This document shows, piece after piece, positions 1-12,304 of a stretch of DNA of 64,000 nucleotides. The notes below the pieces were generated by a model. It was given only the letters and a program-made list of their open reading frames with translations. It had not been told where the DNA came from and searched no databases. The stretch lies in assembly GCF_020497125.1 (NCBI RefSeq), contig NC_059073.1, positions 144,593,012 through 144,657,011 of the forward strand. Reading direction: 5' to 3'. The position numbers were made by a program, and so were the translations under genes. Numbering within the stretch: the first letter of the stretch is position 1; each line of letters opens with the position of its first letter. This DNA is from Mauremys mutica (lineage: Eukaryota > Chordata > Testudines > Geoemydidae).

Positions 1-169
1 TCGCTCTAATTACTCCACCTGTATGCTAGACCCTTTCCCCTTAACCCTTTGTCTGCCTTATCTCTTTAGATTGTAGGGACTGTCTCTTATTATGTGTATG
101 TGCAGCACCTAACACAACTGGGCCCCATTCTTGGTCAGTCCCTAGGCACTACAATAATGACATAAAAAT
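1..169 (+). repeat. tRNA-derived SINE, 3' part
   Basis: It contains TTGTCTGCCTTATCTCTTTAGATTGTAGGGACTGTCTC and GTGCAGCACCTAACACAACTGGGCCCC, ending CACTACAATAATGACATAAAAATA. This is the tail of the SINE I associate with cryptodiran turtles. The 5' part is cut off by the window edge. Confidence 0.8.
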
Positions 170-319
170 AGGTCAATAGATTGATTTACAACCATAGCTT
201 ATAATTATCAATAATATCTTCCGCTGATGTGCGCATAACAGTCTGCAACACACACTGTTTCTGGGGAAGATTTTCAAATGGACAAATGGCAGTCGGGTGC
301 CTAGATCCCACTGAATGTC

Positions 320-660
320 ATTAGCCTGTGGAACTCATTGCCACTAGAAGTCATTGAGGCCAAGAACTGAGCAAGAGTCAAAAAGGAACTGGGTGTTTAT
401 ATGAATATTCAGAGATATGTTAATGCCAGCAAAAGTGTTGGAAGGGATATGAACCTTTATGCTTCAAGGCTTGAGCTAATCTAACTGTTAGGGGTCAGGA
501 TGAGACCAAATGTGGAGGGCGGATGATCCCATACCTGCTACTGCAGGGTTCTCACATCATCTTCTGAAGCGTATGGTGCTGGCCACCACCCGAGACAGGA
601 CACTGGGATGGACTGAGTTTGGGTCAGATGCAGCCTGGCAGTTCCTATGAATTTCCAGGC
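320..660 (+). mobile_element. CR1 LINE 3' fragment
   Basis: It begins with CCTGTGGAACTCATTGCCAC (the C-terminal RT tail 'NLWNSLP' region) and runs through a CR1-like 3' UTR: GGGATATGAACC...GCTTCAAGGCTTGAGC, then GGTGCTGGCCACC...GAGACAGGACACTGGGATGGACT. It ends near CAGTTCCTATG. It is old and diverged. Confidence 0.7.
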
Positions 661-2270
661 AATGCCAGCCAACTCCACTGAGAAGGGCTTTGCAGGTCCC
701 ACTGTAGACAAATGGGATTTCAGCTCGATGTAAAATTGCTACTCATCTACATGAGATATTGGCGCGAAGTGGGCAGCGGGTTTGCACACCACTGCCCTGT
801 ATGGGAAGAAATCAAAACTGCTTATCTGCGTGGCTTAGACCCCATACTGCTTTAGACCAAGCAGCAGCGGTTCGTCTTCTGGAACAGAAGGACCTGAGTT
901 TTGTCCCCATCGCATAGCAACAGCTGTAAAACCCTAGACACCCAAGTTTACAAGGACACATTGTGCACAAAGCTCCATCTCAGGCATGAACATAACTGGA
1001 AAGCCAGAGCAAACTGCAGCACGTCTCCGCTGCACAGAAGCATATTATGATTTATAGTGTGGTGGTTGCCCCGAGAAGCCCCAGCCACGGCCCAGGCCCC
1101 CATTGTGCCAGGTGCTGTACAGACACAGAACAAAAGGACAGTCCCTGCCCACAAAGAGCTGACAACCTGCCCTGCTCTTCATATCATGATCTCACAGTGT
1201 TGTATCAATGCCCCCTCCTGCCTGGAAAGCACTGCCCTCCCCGTGACAGTCTACCGACACTTCCACTAAGAGCCAACGAATAAGCTAATCTAATGGCTGG
1301 CCATTCCCTTGTCACTGATCAACCCGCCTAGTTATTCCGTTCTCAGCTGAAAGCCTCCAGAAAAGAACAGCACCAGCAAGAGAAGATGGAGCCGAAATAT
1401 AGGCATCTCATTGGCCCTGCAGAATTCTCCACTGCTTGGCTCCCAAGCTCAGATGTTCCTGATCTACAGGGTGGATGGGAACTTCCTGGACTGGATTTCA
1501 TCCCCCTCACCCACGAGGAACACAGATAGTGATGGGGAAGATTTGAGCAGCAGCGGCTAATGCATGTGTCTCATTAACCCGCTCTACACCCATCCATTTA
1601 CCTCTGACCGACTGGAGAGAGACGCGATCCAGACAACACACTTCAAAAAGGACTAGGGGAATGTAAAGGCAAGCCTCGGCATCCCACTTTCCTAATAACT
1701 ACCTGCTTCACCACCACAAAGTGAATCCAGAGCTCGCCCTGGCATGTGGGGAATGGTGGCCAGGAGGCTGATGAGAAAACTGAAGCCGCTGTTGTAGGAA
1801 CCGCAGGTGAGACTAAGTAGGAGAATGCGTCATCACCACCACTTGTGGTAGGTCACTATCCAGGGCTTTAAACACAGGTGAGCACCCATGGGCTTGCAGC
1901 TTCTGGGCTGTGCGGTCACCCTTTCTGGCAGCCAGCTGAGAACGGGAGGCAATTTCCAGCATGAGCTTTCCAACCCCCTGGCCCCCATCGACGCTCATGA
2001 CTGTAATGTCCGGGGCGCAGGCAGTGATGTCCGCTGGGCCGGGGTCGAAGGCAGGAATCGGGACCAAAACGGGGTGAAGGATGAGGTCAGTAGCAGTAGC
2101 AAGCCGGAACCTGCTTTGTTGCTCAGATGGCTCCCTGGGGCAGCTTCCTGCTTTAAATAGTTGGTGCTGACCAATCAGGCAGCTGCAGGGTTCTGTCTCT
2201 CTAGCTTCTTTGGGCGGTACTTCCTGCAGTGCCTAACCCACCAGTAATCGTTGGCTGCTGTTTCACCTGG
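661..2270. other. No gene recognised; one SINE inside
   Basis: Apart from the SINE at 1044-1168 I see only unique-looking intronic DNA. The short open frames have no recognisable domain. Confidence 0.6.
1044..1168 (-). repeat. tRNA-derived SINE tail
   Basis: The plus strand reads CCCCCATTGTGCCAGGTGCTGTACAGACACAG...GACAGTCCCTGCCCACAAAGAGCTGACA, the reverse complement of the SINE tail. Confidence 0.8.
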
Positions 2271-2278
2271 CTCCCCAG

Positions 2279-2402
2279 TAGGGTGACCAGACAGCAAGTG
2301 TGAAAAATCGGGACAGGGGATGGAGGGCAATAGGAGCCCATATAAGAAAAAGACCCAAAAATCGGGACTGTCCCTATAAAATTGGGACATCTGGTCACCC
2401 TA
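2279..2402. mobile_element. 124-bp hAT-like MITE, copy 1
   Basis: The ends are TAGGGTGACCAGA and TCTGGTCACCCTA, perfect inverted repeats. The flanking 8-bp duplication CTCCCCAG is perfect (2271-2278 and 2403-2410). The interior contains GTGAAAAATCGGGACAGGGG and ATATAAGAAAAAGACCC. The 8-bp duplication suggests hAT mobilisation. Confidence 0.9.
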
Positions 2403-3189
2403 CTCCCCAGTGGTGAGGTGGAGGCATCGGTCACCCAGGACCCTGCAACCCCGGGTCCTAGACCTGACTCACAATGACCTGCCTGCTCCAGCGATGGAAA
2501 CTGGGGCATACAACAGACCAAAACTTGCTGCTGCACATCTCGGGAGGGATCTTCTGAAGCGGTCAGCGTTGTTCCTGCTGAAGTCAATGGGAGCTTTATT
2601 GTTGATTTCAGCGGAAGCAGAGTGAGGACCAACGCTGGGTGTTTTGGAGAAAACCTAGCCCTAGTGCCAGGGAGGACAGAACCTGTCCACTCCCGTCCTT
2701 GAACTAAATCCAGCCCATTTAGTGAAGGGAGCTTAGACACCCTTATGCACACTGGGATTCCTGGTGGGAGTTTTTCAAGGAACAGTTCCACCAAAGCTCT
2801 ATGGTGCCCAATGGACCAGCTTGTGCTCAGCTGAACAGGTGAATAGCCACTGGTGCCAGTGCAGTGCTTCCAGATCTACCCCGACCGAGTGCACAGCCTG
2901 GCTCGGCACGTGCAGTTCTGATGCTGAAGTCATTCCCAAGCTGCAAATGCTGTATCTCCTGACCTAGAAGCACTGACAGGTGTAAAAACACCATAAAACT
3001 CCACATTATTGCTGTGAAAAGACTATCTGCTGAACCAGTGCGGGTGAATTTCTATTGCCCTGAGCTGCAAAACTTCCAGAATCCACAGGGGGCGCTCACT
3101 GCACAGGCTGATGGGCAGGAAATTTAATTCCCACAAGCCCAGACTGAGAACATGAAATAACAAAACCTGTTGATTTCACTTTTCAAAAT

Positions 3190-3375
3190 AATTTGCACTT
3201 GTATCCTCCCCTTCTATTCAAGGACCTCAATTCACTTCACAAAGATTACCTAACTTCAGCCTCACAACACCCTCTGGGAGGCGGGCAAGATGGGGAAACT
3301 GAGGCACGGAGCGATTTAATACATGGCTTGCTTGAAGATGACACAGTTGGTGGCAGAGGCAAGACTCCAAGTCAA
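3190..3375 (-). repeat. MIR-like or tRNA-derived SINE remnant
   Basis: CAAGATGGGGAAACTGAGGCACGGAGCGATTTAATACATGGCTTGC...GTTGGTGGCAGAGGCAAGACTCCAA is the reverse complement of a core-type SINE body. Confidence 0.6.
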
Positions 3376-4648
3376 TGAGGATTTATGCCTCATTAGGGGC
3401 CCGATCCTGCCAAGCACTACTGACTTGCATGAGAGTTGAGGTCAGTCAACACCTCTCAGGGGTGTTTGGTACCTCTCTGGAACAGGACCAGTCAATGTCT
3501 GTTGGCTCTGAGGGTGTTCATGTGGCGTCAGTAATTACCCTCTGCCCCGGAGGGGGTTGTGGGTTCCTTTCAATGGCTTGCCTGTTCCCCCATGACTCAC
3601 CGTGCCTCCAGGGTCGGTGACGTAATGCCATCAACCCTGGTGACGCTGTATTTCTGGCTGACTCAGCGCCGTGACTCAATCCCCGGGGTGTAACCCAGTT
3701 AATCTGGGCCCCACCTGCCTGGGTGGTACTTTGCCGCTTCCCACCCTGCAGGCATATTTCTGCCTGCTGCACAATGGAGAACAAGCAGATCTGACACCAG
3801 CCCATTCATCACATAGGGGGCAGGCCTGGAGCAGGATTCTGGGCTTTGCCACAGCCAGGCTGAGATGGGCCCTGTTTGTTTAAGCTGGGGGTGGAGCGGG
3901 GGGTATTTTGGCCCCCAGAGTAGTCCAGAATCCAGGGGAAGTACAGCTGGTGCAAAGCCCATCCCCTTCCCCTGGCTAGTACCGTCCCCGTCTCCAACCC
4001 CAGGGTGAAGTCCTGGCCACGGTGACGTCCGTGGGAGTTTGGCCTGCAATGGGGCCAGGATTTTACTTGGCGTTCCCAGTCCTGAAGGGCTGGAGGGCTC
4101 GATTAGATTAGCCTGGGATTAGCAAACCAACCCTGCCCTGCCAAATCCAAACATCCCAGCCCCTCGGTGGGACACGGAACAGAGGGGCAAGGGAGCGCAT
4201 GTGCTCCCCAAGCAGCTGCCAGCAGCCCCTCCATGGCAGGTGTGTACAGTGGCTGAGGGTTTCCTCTAGTGATATTTGGTGCCCAACCTGAGGGCTTGTT
4301 GCTGAGCCCATGGTCCCAAGTCACGGAAAGTTGGGCTCTCAGAAATTAAGGCAGCGCCACCTGCTTTTGATTTTCCTGACCAGGGGACGAGCAGAATGAT
4401 GCTCAGTGCAGGCAGGAGGAGAGCTGGACATCTTGGCCAGGGGACTAAGCCCACAAAACCAGGATCCTGGTGCACAGCTGGGCAGAGATCAACGGGGTTT
4501 AACAGCCGCCTTGCGATCTGCAAGCTGCTCCCTCCCAACTCCCCACATTCCTGCTGCTGAGAAGCCACAACACCCTGGAACCGCGCTGGCTCAGGCAACA
4601 TGCATCCATCCTCAGTCCCTTCCACTCCTTTTCAACCTGCAAAGGGGA

Positions 4649-4771
4649 TAGGTGGACCAGACAGCAAATGTGAAAAATCAGGACAGGGGGTGGGGGGTAA
4701 TAGGAGCCTATATAAGAAAAAGACCCAAAATCGGGACTGTCCTTATAAAATTGGGACATCTGGTCACCCTA
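4649..4771. mobile_element. 123-bp hAT-like MITE, copy 2
   Basis: This is the same family and orientation as 2279-2402, nearly identical inside. The left end is damaged (TAGGTGGACCAGA). The flanking 8-bp duplication AAAGGGGA is perfect (4641-4648 and 4772-4779). Confidence 0.9.
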
Positions 4772-6503
4772 AAAGGGGAGGATGTGGGCCTGGAGACAAC
4801 TCAGCTGCACAAATATGTCCGGGGTGTGATAACCAAGGCCAGAGATGGTAGAACTGGATGGTAGGACCCTGCACTATGGGATGAAAGGGAAAAATGTTTC
4901 CTAACAGCAAGATGTATTAACCGTAGGACCTAACCCAGCCAGACTCAGACAAATTTACACCTAACTAGCAGCGAGCGGGCTCTGGCTACCAGTGAGATTG
5001 TACAGTCTCCCCAGAGGAAGGGGCAGGAGGCCTGTTGCTTGAGACAAAAAACAACCACCACCAAAAATCCTGGACTACACTGGAGAGCGAGCTATAGGAA
5101 AGAATCCTGCCCTGGCAGAGGGACAGGCTGGGTGACCCCATTGGTCTTTTCTATTGCCAATTTCACGGACTTGACCGCAGTCATAAGGAATAGTAACCGT
5201 GAAAAGTTTTGACTTGTCCTTGGCCGGTTGCTTAGTTTGGCAGCTGTTGAACTGTCTGTGGGAGGCAAATGATACGTCTCGTCATGCGATATTCATTAGC
5301 GTACCATGCAGATATGCACCCGGGCAGCACACGAGTCGCCAGCGGCCCTGCCAGCCCTGGCTGTGGGAAGCAAAGCAAACCAGTTGGCCAAACCAAGCCC
5401 GAAGTGACTCCCTGCAGCAAATTGGACTAACCAGTGTGGTTTCCCACAGGCATCTAGTTTCCACCATGGCTTTCCCTTGACCATCTTAGCCTGTGTTTAA
5501 GGCAGGGTACCGTGCCTCCACTAGACCTTTCCGGAGTGTCAGCTAACACCCTCAACCAACTCTGAATCCTGGTCTAGCCAAGGCCAGTGATTTAGGGTAA
5601 GTGCAGTCAGAGGTGCGACCACTGTATGTGCCATAGGCTGATCTACACTAGAGTTAACAATAGCAGTGAAACCCCCCAGAAGCAGCATCCCTCCCTACCA
5701 GGGACCTTGGGTATATACTGGAGTGCCCCCCACTGTCACAGAGCTGGATCAAAGATAGATCAGGGTATCCACCGGTCCTGCAACCACGCCTCCCGTTGGC
5801 AGTGCAGACAAACCCTTCAGGGACCCGTGAAAGTTGTTTTCACCAGCACCACTCCCAGGCACTGCTGACAAACCCAGACAACTTTCACTGGAACTCAAGC
5901 TGGGAGAGCAAAAATCCCATGCCCCTTCCTGCATCACCACCCCGGGATAATGAAACCAGCAGGCAGGTGAATTCAAGCACAAGAAGAACATGTGCGGCGG
6001 GGAAAACGCGGTGGCGGGAGGGTGGCTTTTCAGTTTCCCATTTACGCTGTCCACAAGCGCCACGCCAGCTGGAGGGGAAGCGGTGGGCCTGGTGCAGAAA
6101 AAGAATCTGGATGTGCCTGATAAATTGGAGGAATTGTTTGCCCTGGCACAGACACGACTCTGCCCAGATCAGCCTTTCACTGGGGTGACAACACCAGCCT
6201 TCCTGGAAGACGCCCGTGGGTTAGATTCCGCCTGGGGTGATGTGACTACAGCCCCTGACACAGGGGCCTCGGCGGCAGCATGACCAGCAGAGGGCACTGG
6301 AAGCATCTGCAATCGCCCCCCTCTTCCCAGGGGGTCCTTTGCAAGGCAGAAAAGTGCGCAGCCCCAGCTGTGAAGGAGGCGGGGCGGGGCAGTGAAGGAA
6401 TGCACTGATTCAGCATAGCCCCTCCTCCACAGGGCCTTCTGCACAGGGAGTGGGGGGATTTTACTCCGCCTGTCTCACTTGTTGCAAACCATCCCGGACG
6501 TAC

Positions 6504-6594
6504 CTCTCTTCCATGAGATCCCTGATAGATGCCACTGTTGGTCCCGATCCCAGGTGGGTGTAGTATGGTCCCTCGTCTTTCTCCACTATTTGTT
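6504..6594 (-). CDS. TET3: TET3 91-bp exon (start of the Cys-rich part of the catalytic domain)
   Basis: On the minus strand this reads (G)AA-CAA-ATA-GTG..., giving [20 protein letters not shown] followed by [11 protein letters not shown]. That sequence is characteristic of TET3 directly after the CDCV that ends the large exon. The leading G of the Glu codon comes from the previous exon (phase 1), so the two exons splice in frame. The acceptor is TTTTTCCTAG next to 6595. The donor is AG|GTACGT at 6504/6503, leaving phase 2. The length of 91 bp matches, to my knowledge, the mammalian exon. It lies 33.2 kb downstream of the large exon. The following exon (YGEKGKAIRIEK...) was searched for in 1-6503 and not found. 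Confidence 0.95.
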
Positions 6595-6784
6595 CTAGGA
6601 AAAACAAGGGGGAGGGGGGAAATTACTTCATTTGAACTGGTGCCAACCCCCTCACCCTTCCCCAGAAGCATGCAGATGCTGCAGGCTAACGCAAGTCCTC
6701 AGTGAAATCAGGACGGCCCCACGTTCTTCACCGGATGCCCGCCAGCGGCACCTGTGCAGCCTCAGTTTGCAGAGCTGCAGCTGA

Positions 6785-7136
6785 CCAAACTTAGGGCGTG
6801 TTCACATGACAGGCCGCGCAGCAGCACAGCTATGGAGCGACAGCTATGCCGCCATTTTCTGTCGCTGCGGGAACTCCGCCTTCCTGAGCAAAGGCAGCGA
6901 CGTCGAGGGACGCATCTTTCCGTCCCCCTAGCGGTGTCTACACTGCGGATTATATCGGCTCAGGGGGGTAGATTCTGCACAGCCCCGAGTGCCAAAGCTC
7001 GGTAGATAGAAATTTTAAGCACAGACCAGGCCTAAGGCTTGTCCACACTTGAAAGTAAATTCGGATTAAGGCAAGATATGAATTTAAAGGGCAACAGCTG
7101 GTCCTGATCTTAACTCCAGGTGTAGCCAAGCCCTTA
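6785..7136. mobile_element. Two adjacent Harbinger-type MITEs
   Basis: The first spans about 6791-7034: TTAGGGCGTGTTCACATG at the left, CAGACCAGGCCTAA at the right. The second spans about 7032-7136: TAAGGCTTGTCCACACTTG and GTGTAGCCAAGCCCTTA. Ends of the GGCCTGGTCTACAC type and TAA/TTA borders match the autonomous element at 10268. Confidence 0.65.
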
Positions 7137-7264
7137 TCCAAGTGTTCGGTTGACGATGCACAATAAGAAATGGCCCTCAGCTCCCTCTCCCGGGACTGCA
7201 GGGCTAGCAAGAGTTAGAAAGAGCAACTACTGCATCTTGGGTGAGCAGACAGAACTGTGGGCGT

Positions 7265-7545
7265 ACGCACAGAAGAAGTTATTACTATTATTGCTTAGTT
7301 TACAGTAGCACCTACAGGTCCTCACCCAGCTCCAGGCCCCTTTAGGCCAGGCGCTGTACAGACACACTGCGGGACAGCCCCACTCTCAAAGAGCTTACAA
7401 TATAAGCACACAAAGGAGGGATTGTTACCCCCAGATTACAGCTGGGGACTAAAGCACACGAATATTACGTCACATACGGCAGAGCCAAGAATGGAACATG
7501 GATCTGCAGAGCACCAGTCTAGTGTATTAATCACAAGGCCATGCT
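7265..7545 (-). repeat. tRNA-derived SINE, nearly full length, diverged
   Basis: The plus strand reads TTACAGTAGCACCTACAGGTCC...CCAGGCGCTGTACAGACACACT...AAAGAGCTTACAATATAAG...GCAGAGCCAAGAATGGAACATGG, the reverse complement of the same SINE family as at 49300. Confidence 0.75.
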
Positions 7546-7719
7546 GATAAGCAACCCAGTGCCTTAGCTGCATAGTCCTTTCCCACACCAGAGCTGTGCT
7601 GTGAGGGCCAGATTCTGCCACCCTTACTCCTCATCAGTAGTGCCTTTCTCCCCTGTGACTGGCTCCTGGCCGAACAAGGTCATAGCTAACATGAGTAAGG
7701 GCAGCACAATCCAGCCCTT

Positions 7720-8089
7720 AGCAAACAGAGGTGTGCCGGCTTTTAACACACAGCCAACGCCTATCAAAACCACCCTCCCTTTTCACTCAGTGACAACAAA
7801 CAGGTTCTCAGCCATTCCTGGCAGGATTGCCTGCAGCATACCTCACGCCCTTTAAATGCAGCCATGGAGAAAAGCTGCTTCGGCGTGTGTTCCGTTTGCT
7901 TTTATTTTGCAATCACCCGCGTGGGGAAGATACATGCAAATCCACCCCTCCTTCCTGAAACTGGACACAACAAGCCCGATCCCCAGCTGGGAAAGATCAA
8001 CAGAGCTCCACTGAAATTGGTACAGCTATGGTAATCCCCATCAGTGGAGAGTCCTGCCCAGTGAATCTTGTGGCGTGTAATGGAACAAG

Positions 8090-8120
<31 letters not shown>

Positions 8121-10264
8121 CCCAGACTCAGGTCCAACAAAACAGCTTCAGGCATGGCCCAGCATCAAGCAGGTACAGAGCCAGGCAGTCACTGCATCAA
8201 GCAAGCATGGCCTGGCACTCACTGCATTCTTATATAGCCGGCTCTGGAGGGCAAAAGCCAACAGGGGTGGGAAATGTGAACACAGCTACGAGCCCTGCAC
8301 AGGACGCATGAGTTCCTTGCCTGGAGACATCACAGTCAGGTTCCTCCAATCAGCTGGAACAAGATTGTCTGGTGAATGCTGAGAAGCCGGATTATATTGG
8401 GAGAAAAGCGACAGGTTTCTAAATCACAGATTAACCAGCTCTCTGGCAGGGACAGATTTTGCTATTTTCTGGCCCACATGGAATGTTTTCTCCCTCTCTC
8501 TTTTCGCACCCTCCTGGGATCAAGGTGAAACTGGAGAGAGACAGGAGCAAAGAACGCAGCTGTGACACAAAGCCATCTACGTTGCCTAGCTGGGTCAAAT
8601 GCTGCTATTTCACCTCAAACCCAGGCACTGTAAGGCGAGGGAAAGACCCTACTTAGTTATGCTCTGCACCTGGGAGATGATTGGTTGCCTCTTGGGTCAG
8701 AGCACATAGCTGAGAGAGCACAGGTGCAGCAGAGATGAACTAGGGAGAGTCCCTTCCTGTAGGTGGGCTTGGCTGTGGCCAGAAAGCAGAACAACAGGAG
8801 TAGGGTTAGCGAGTGGAGAGGAATCCCAAGCCAGGGTCGATGAAGACCAGGGAATGAGACAGACGCGCAGGAGGGGTGGAAGGCTAGTTTAAAAGGCACT
8901 TGGAATCCCAGCAGGGGGAAGTCGGGGTCAGTACCTTGACAAGGGGGAGGAGTTGAAGTTGAGCTGAGGATGGGCAAAGGATCCTTTTTTTGTTTAGAGC
9001 TGAACCCAGAAGGGGACTGAACTGAGCCATGCATGGAAGACCAAGCAAGGTTCTCTGGAGAAAGGAATGGCTGGGGCTGACCATCTGGGCAGAGGAAGTG
9101 CCCACCAGAGGGAGTGCAAGAAGCAAAATCCCCTTCAATGCCATGTCCGGGCACAAAGGGCGGCCTAGCGGTAAGGACGTGCATTCATACCCCTTCCTTT
9201 ACTCCAGTGTAAGTAGGACATGCCAGAGCCTCAACCACTGCAGATCAGCTCCCCACATTCACACCAACCGAGCATCTGACCCACTGGCTACAATGGAGTT
9301 ACTCCTGACTTACACCACCGTGAGAGTCATTTATCTGAGTGCGGGCCAGATTCCTTTCTCAGGTACACACTTGGGAGACTCCACCGACTCTGAAAGGTCA
9401 CTAGCACATGCCCAAGAGAAGGAGCTGTGGGAACGGCAAGAGATGGGCAGAAATTGATGACACTGGATGGGAAGAGGAGACCAAACTGAGCAAGGGCCCC
9501 AGCTACAGCGGGTAAAAGCACCACGGATAACCCCCAGCTGGGCACCCGGGAGATGGGAAAGCGAGCGAGAAGGGCAACGGAGGAGAAGAATGAGGAGGAA
9601 CAATCAGAAGTTCAGGCACGTGGAGCCATCTACACCAGTGCAATGTGCCACCACAACTGAAAGTGACACCCTCTTTGCACTGTTGTGAATGACTCCACCA
9701 GGTGCAGGGCGCTGATGAATGGGGCTGGCGTCGGAGGTAAGGGTGGGGAATCCAGCAGGAAATCTGGAAGGAGAGGCCTAGCATGCTCAGGACTCATTGG
9801 TGCAGTGGAGGTAACTGAAGCCCTGGGAGCAGGTGAAGGCACCAGAGGAGGTAGGCTGGGAATTTCTATCCCAAAGCTTCTTTGGAAATCCTGGCCGTGA
9901 GCCACAAGATCAAAGGCGGCACCCACTGTAACATTCACCGCCCCAGCACAACAGGACACGGAACTCAAGCCCAACCAGCTGAGGGAGAAGGAGACTCATG
10001 CAGTTGCTGGATACCAGACACCTGGGGGCTAGTAGACGCCATGGCCAGTCAGGAAGACACAGGAATGGCCAGAGTTAGAGAGTCATGTCGGGGCCCAGCT
10101 GAGCCAAAAATTAGCTCCAACTTCTCCATGTTTCCTCCTCTGTTGTGTTTTTGTGTAGGAGGTAGAGTTGGCCTGGCACAGCCAGCGCCCGGATAAGGCA
10201 CGCTCTCTGGAGTTCAGGGACAATGCCAAGGTCCACATTACCCCAAGCCCAAGGCATTATTGTC
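7720..10264. other. No gene recognised
   Basis: Only the AC microsatellite and a short palindromic MITE remnant (9270-9357) stand out. A 175-codon minus-strand open frame at 9184-8657 shows no family resemblance. Confidence 0.6.
8093..8120 (+). repeat. (AC)14 microsatellite
   Basis: It is a pure AC dinucleotide run. Confidence 0.99.
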
Positions 10265-10806
10265 TAAGGGCACGTCTACACAGCAAACTATTGCCAACGC
10301 AACTGACGTCGGCATAAAGCTGCCACAGCCAGTATATCACTCGTGGATGTACATATGTGGCTCCTTGCGTTGGCACTGCAGGAGCATTCGTGTCAATGCA
10401 TGGTGCACCACGGGGAGGTATCCCAGCGTGCAACTCACCATCATCCAGTGCACTCTTTCTTGGGAAGAGTTTTGACAATGTATGGTGAGGGCAGAAATGA
10501 GTCACGCAGGGGGTGACCTGGATTGTCGTACCAATTTCTCATCATGCAACTTTCTCCATCCCATAATGCCATCTCTGTCCCATAACTGTCATGCCTATTT
10601 TGCAAATCCCATGAATCTGTGCAGGACTTGTCGCTGTCCGTCATCTCTGAACGAAGCATGGAGGCTGCACAGCTCTGCATTATTGTCACGAGCGCAGCAA
10701 GCACAGGATGAGTGATCCTCTGGTAGTTGCAGCGCCACAAGAAGAGCAAAGGGGAAAAATGGTGATTTCTGGGAGGGCAGACTGCTGTGGAACGTAGCAA
10801 GAACCA

Positions 10807-11890
10807 ATTCAATCTCTCTGGTGGCATTCATGGAGCAGCTGCAAACGGTGGAGCGCCGCTTCGGGACCCAAGAAACAAGCACTTACTGGTGGAATCCCAT
10901 TGTAATGGAGGCTTAGGATAATGAGCAGTGGCTGAAGAACTTTCAGATATAAAAGGCCATATTCCTGGATCTGAGTGCCGAGCTCACCACAGCCCCCCGG
11001 TACAGGGACACCAGACTGAGAGCTGCACTGACAGTGGAGAAGCGAGCGACGATCGCAATGTGGCAACGTGTAATGCCGGATTGCTACAGGTCAGCGGGAA
11101 GATCATTCTGCAGTTGGAAAATCCACAGAGGGGCTATTGTCATGCAAGTGTGCAGGGCCACTAACTGTCTCCTGCTCTGCAGGACCGTGACTCTCAGCAT
11201 TGTGCAGGACCTAGTGGATTTGCAGCAATGGGGTTCCCAAACTGTGGTGGAATGATAGCCGGCATGCATATCCCTATTTTGGCATCAGCCAACTTTGCTA
11301 GAGAATACATCAACAGAAAGGGCTATTTTTCTATGGTATTGCAAGTGCTGGTTGATCACTGGAAACACTTCACCGACATCAGTGTTGGCAGGTCAGGGAA
11401 GGTGCATGACACTTGCATCTTTAAGAACACAGAACTATTCAGAAAGCTAAAAGCAGGGATTTTCTTTCATGACCAGCGGATTACCATTGGCGATGTTGAA
11501 ATGCCCATAGTGATTCTGGAGGACCCAGCCTACCCCTTGCTCATGAAGCCATACACTGGCCACCTTGGCAGCACCAAGGATAAGATTCAACTGCCAGCTC
11601 AGCTGGTGCAGAATGAGAGCTGAATGTAAGTTGAAAGGATGCTGGCGTTGTTTACTCACCAGACATTTTCTGTGAGGAAAAATATCCCAGTGGTTAGAGC
11701 TGCCTTCTGCGTCCTGCATAATATCTGTGACGCAAAGGGGGAAAAGTTGCTGCTGGACCGGAGGGTGCAGGTGGAACAGCTGTCTGAGGAGTTTGAACAG
11801 TCAGACACAAGGGCTATCAAAAGAGCTCAACGCAGAGCCACACAGCTCAGAGAGGCTTTGAAAGAGCACTTTATCAATGAGCCCAAGTAA
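10807..11890 (+). pseudogene. PIF/Harbinger transposase (DDE), inactivated
   Basis: Recognisable transposase peptides run through this interval in shifting frames. First is a degraded N-terminal part (about 10807-11227) with DNEQWLKNF-like and TVEKRATIAMW-like stretches. A clean piece follows at 11228-11623, with MGFPNCGGMIAGMHIPILA, EYINRKGYFSMVLQVLVDH, GRSGKVHDTCIFKNTELFR and PAYPLLMKPYTGHL. A C-terminal piece lies at 11639-11890 with VRAAFCVLHNICDAKGE. In related transposases the first motif is normally GAIDGTHI; here the catalytic Asp is Ala (GMIAGMHI). The segment expected to hold the third acidic residue is missing around 11615-11640. The gene is therefore dead. Confidence 0.85.
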
Positions 11891-12304
11891 TGTGTCATGG
11901 TGGACTGTGATCTACTCAGCCCTGCAGTTTGGGGGCCTGTTAGGAATTGTGCGGTGCTTGGTCACATCTATGAACATAACACTGAATTTTGCAGTGCTTG
12001 CTGTACATGTATGATCATTACACTGTGGGTGTCACTGATATGATGAGTCATCACAGTGTATGACAACAAGCAAGTGGGTGCCCTCACTACCACCAGCCAT
12101 TCTGCGGCATACATTGGGAATGAATAAAAATAAATTATTTTCCAAACAAGAGGGTTTAATTGACTCACAAAAACACTTCAGCAGAAATTCTGTGCATGTT
12201 AAGAGCAAATATATTAAAACCTTAATAAAGTTATGGATCAGAGTTTTAGGAAGAGGAAAGAACATTCATGTTCATTTTAGCTACTCATACAACCACCATG
12301 GCTC

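Larger units (their letters stand above)
2411..6503. other. Intron after the 91-bp TET3 exon; no further exon seen
   Basis: It contains the SINE at 3190 and the MITE at 4649. I looked on the minus strand for the next TET3 exon and did not find it. A weak MITE-like end (CTGATCTACACTAGAG) occurs at 5639. Confidence 0.6.

Noticed and set aside
2201..2794. 197-codon minus-strand open frame
   Set aside because: It runs through a MITE and its flanks and has no recognisable domain.
8657..9184. 175-codon minus-strand open frame
   Set aside because: It has no domain, no splice-site support and no neighbours suggesting a gene.
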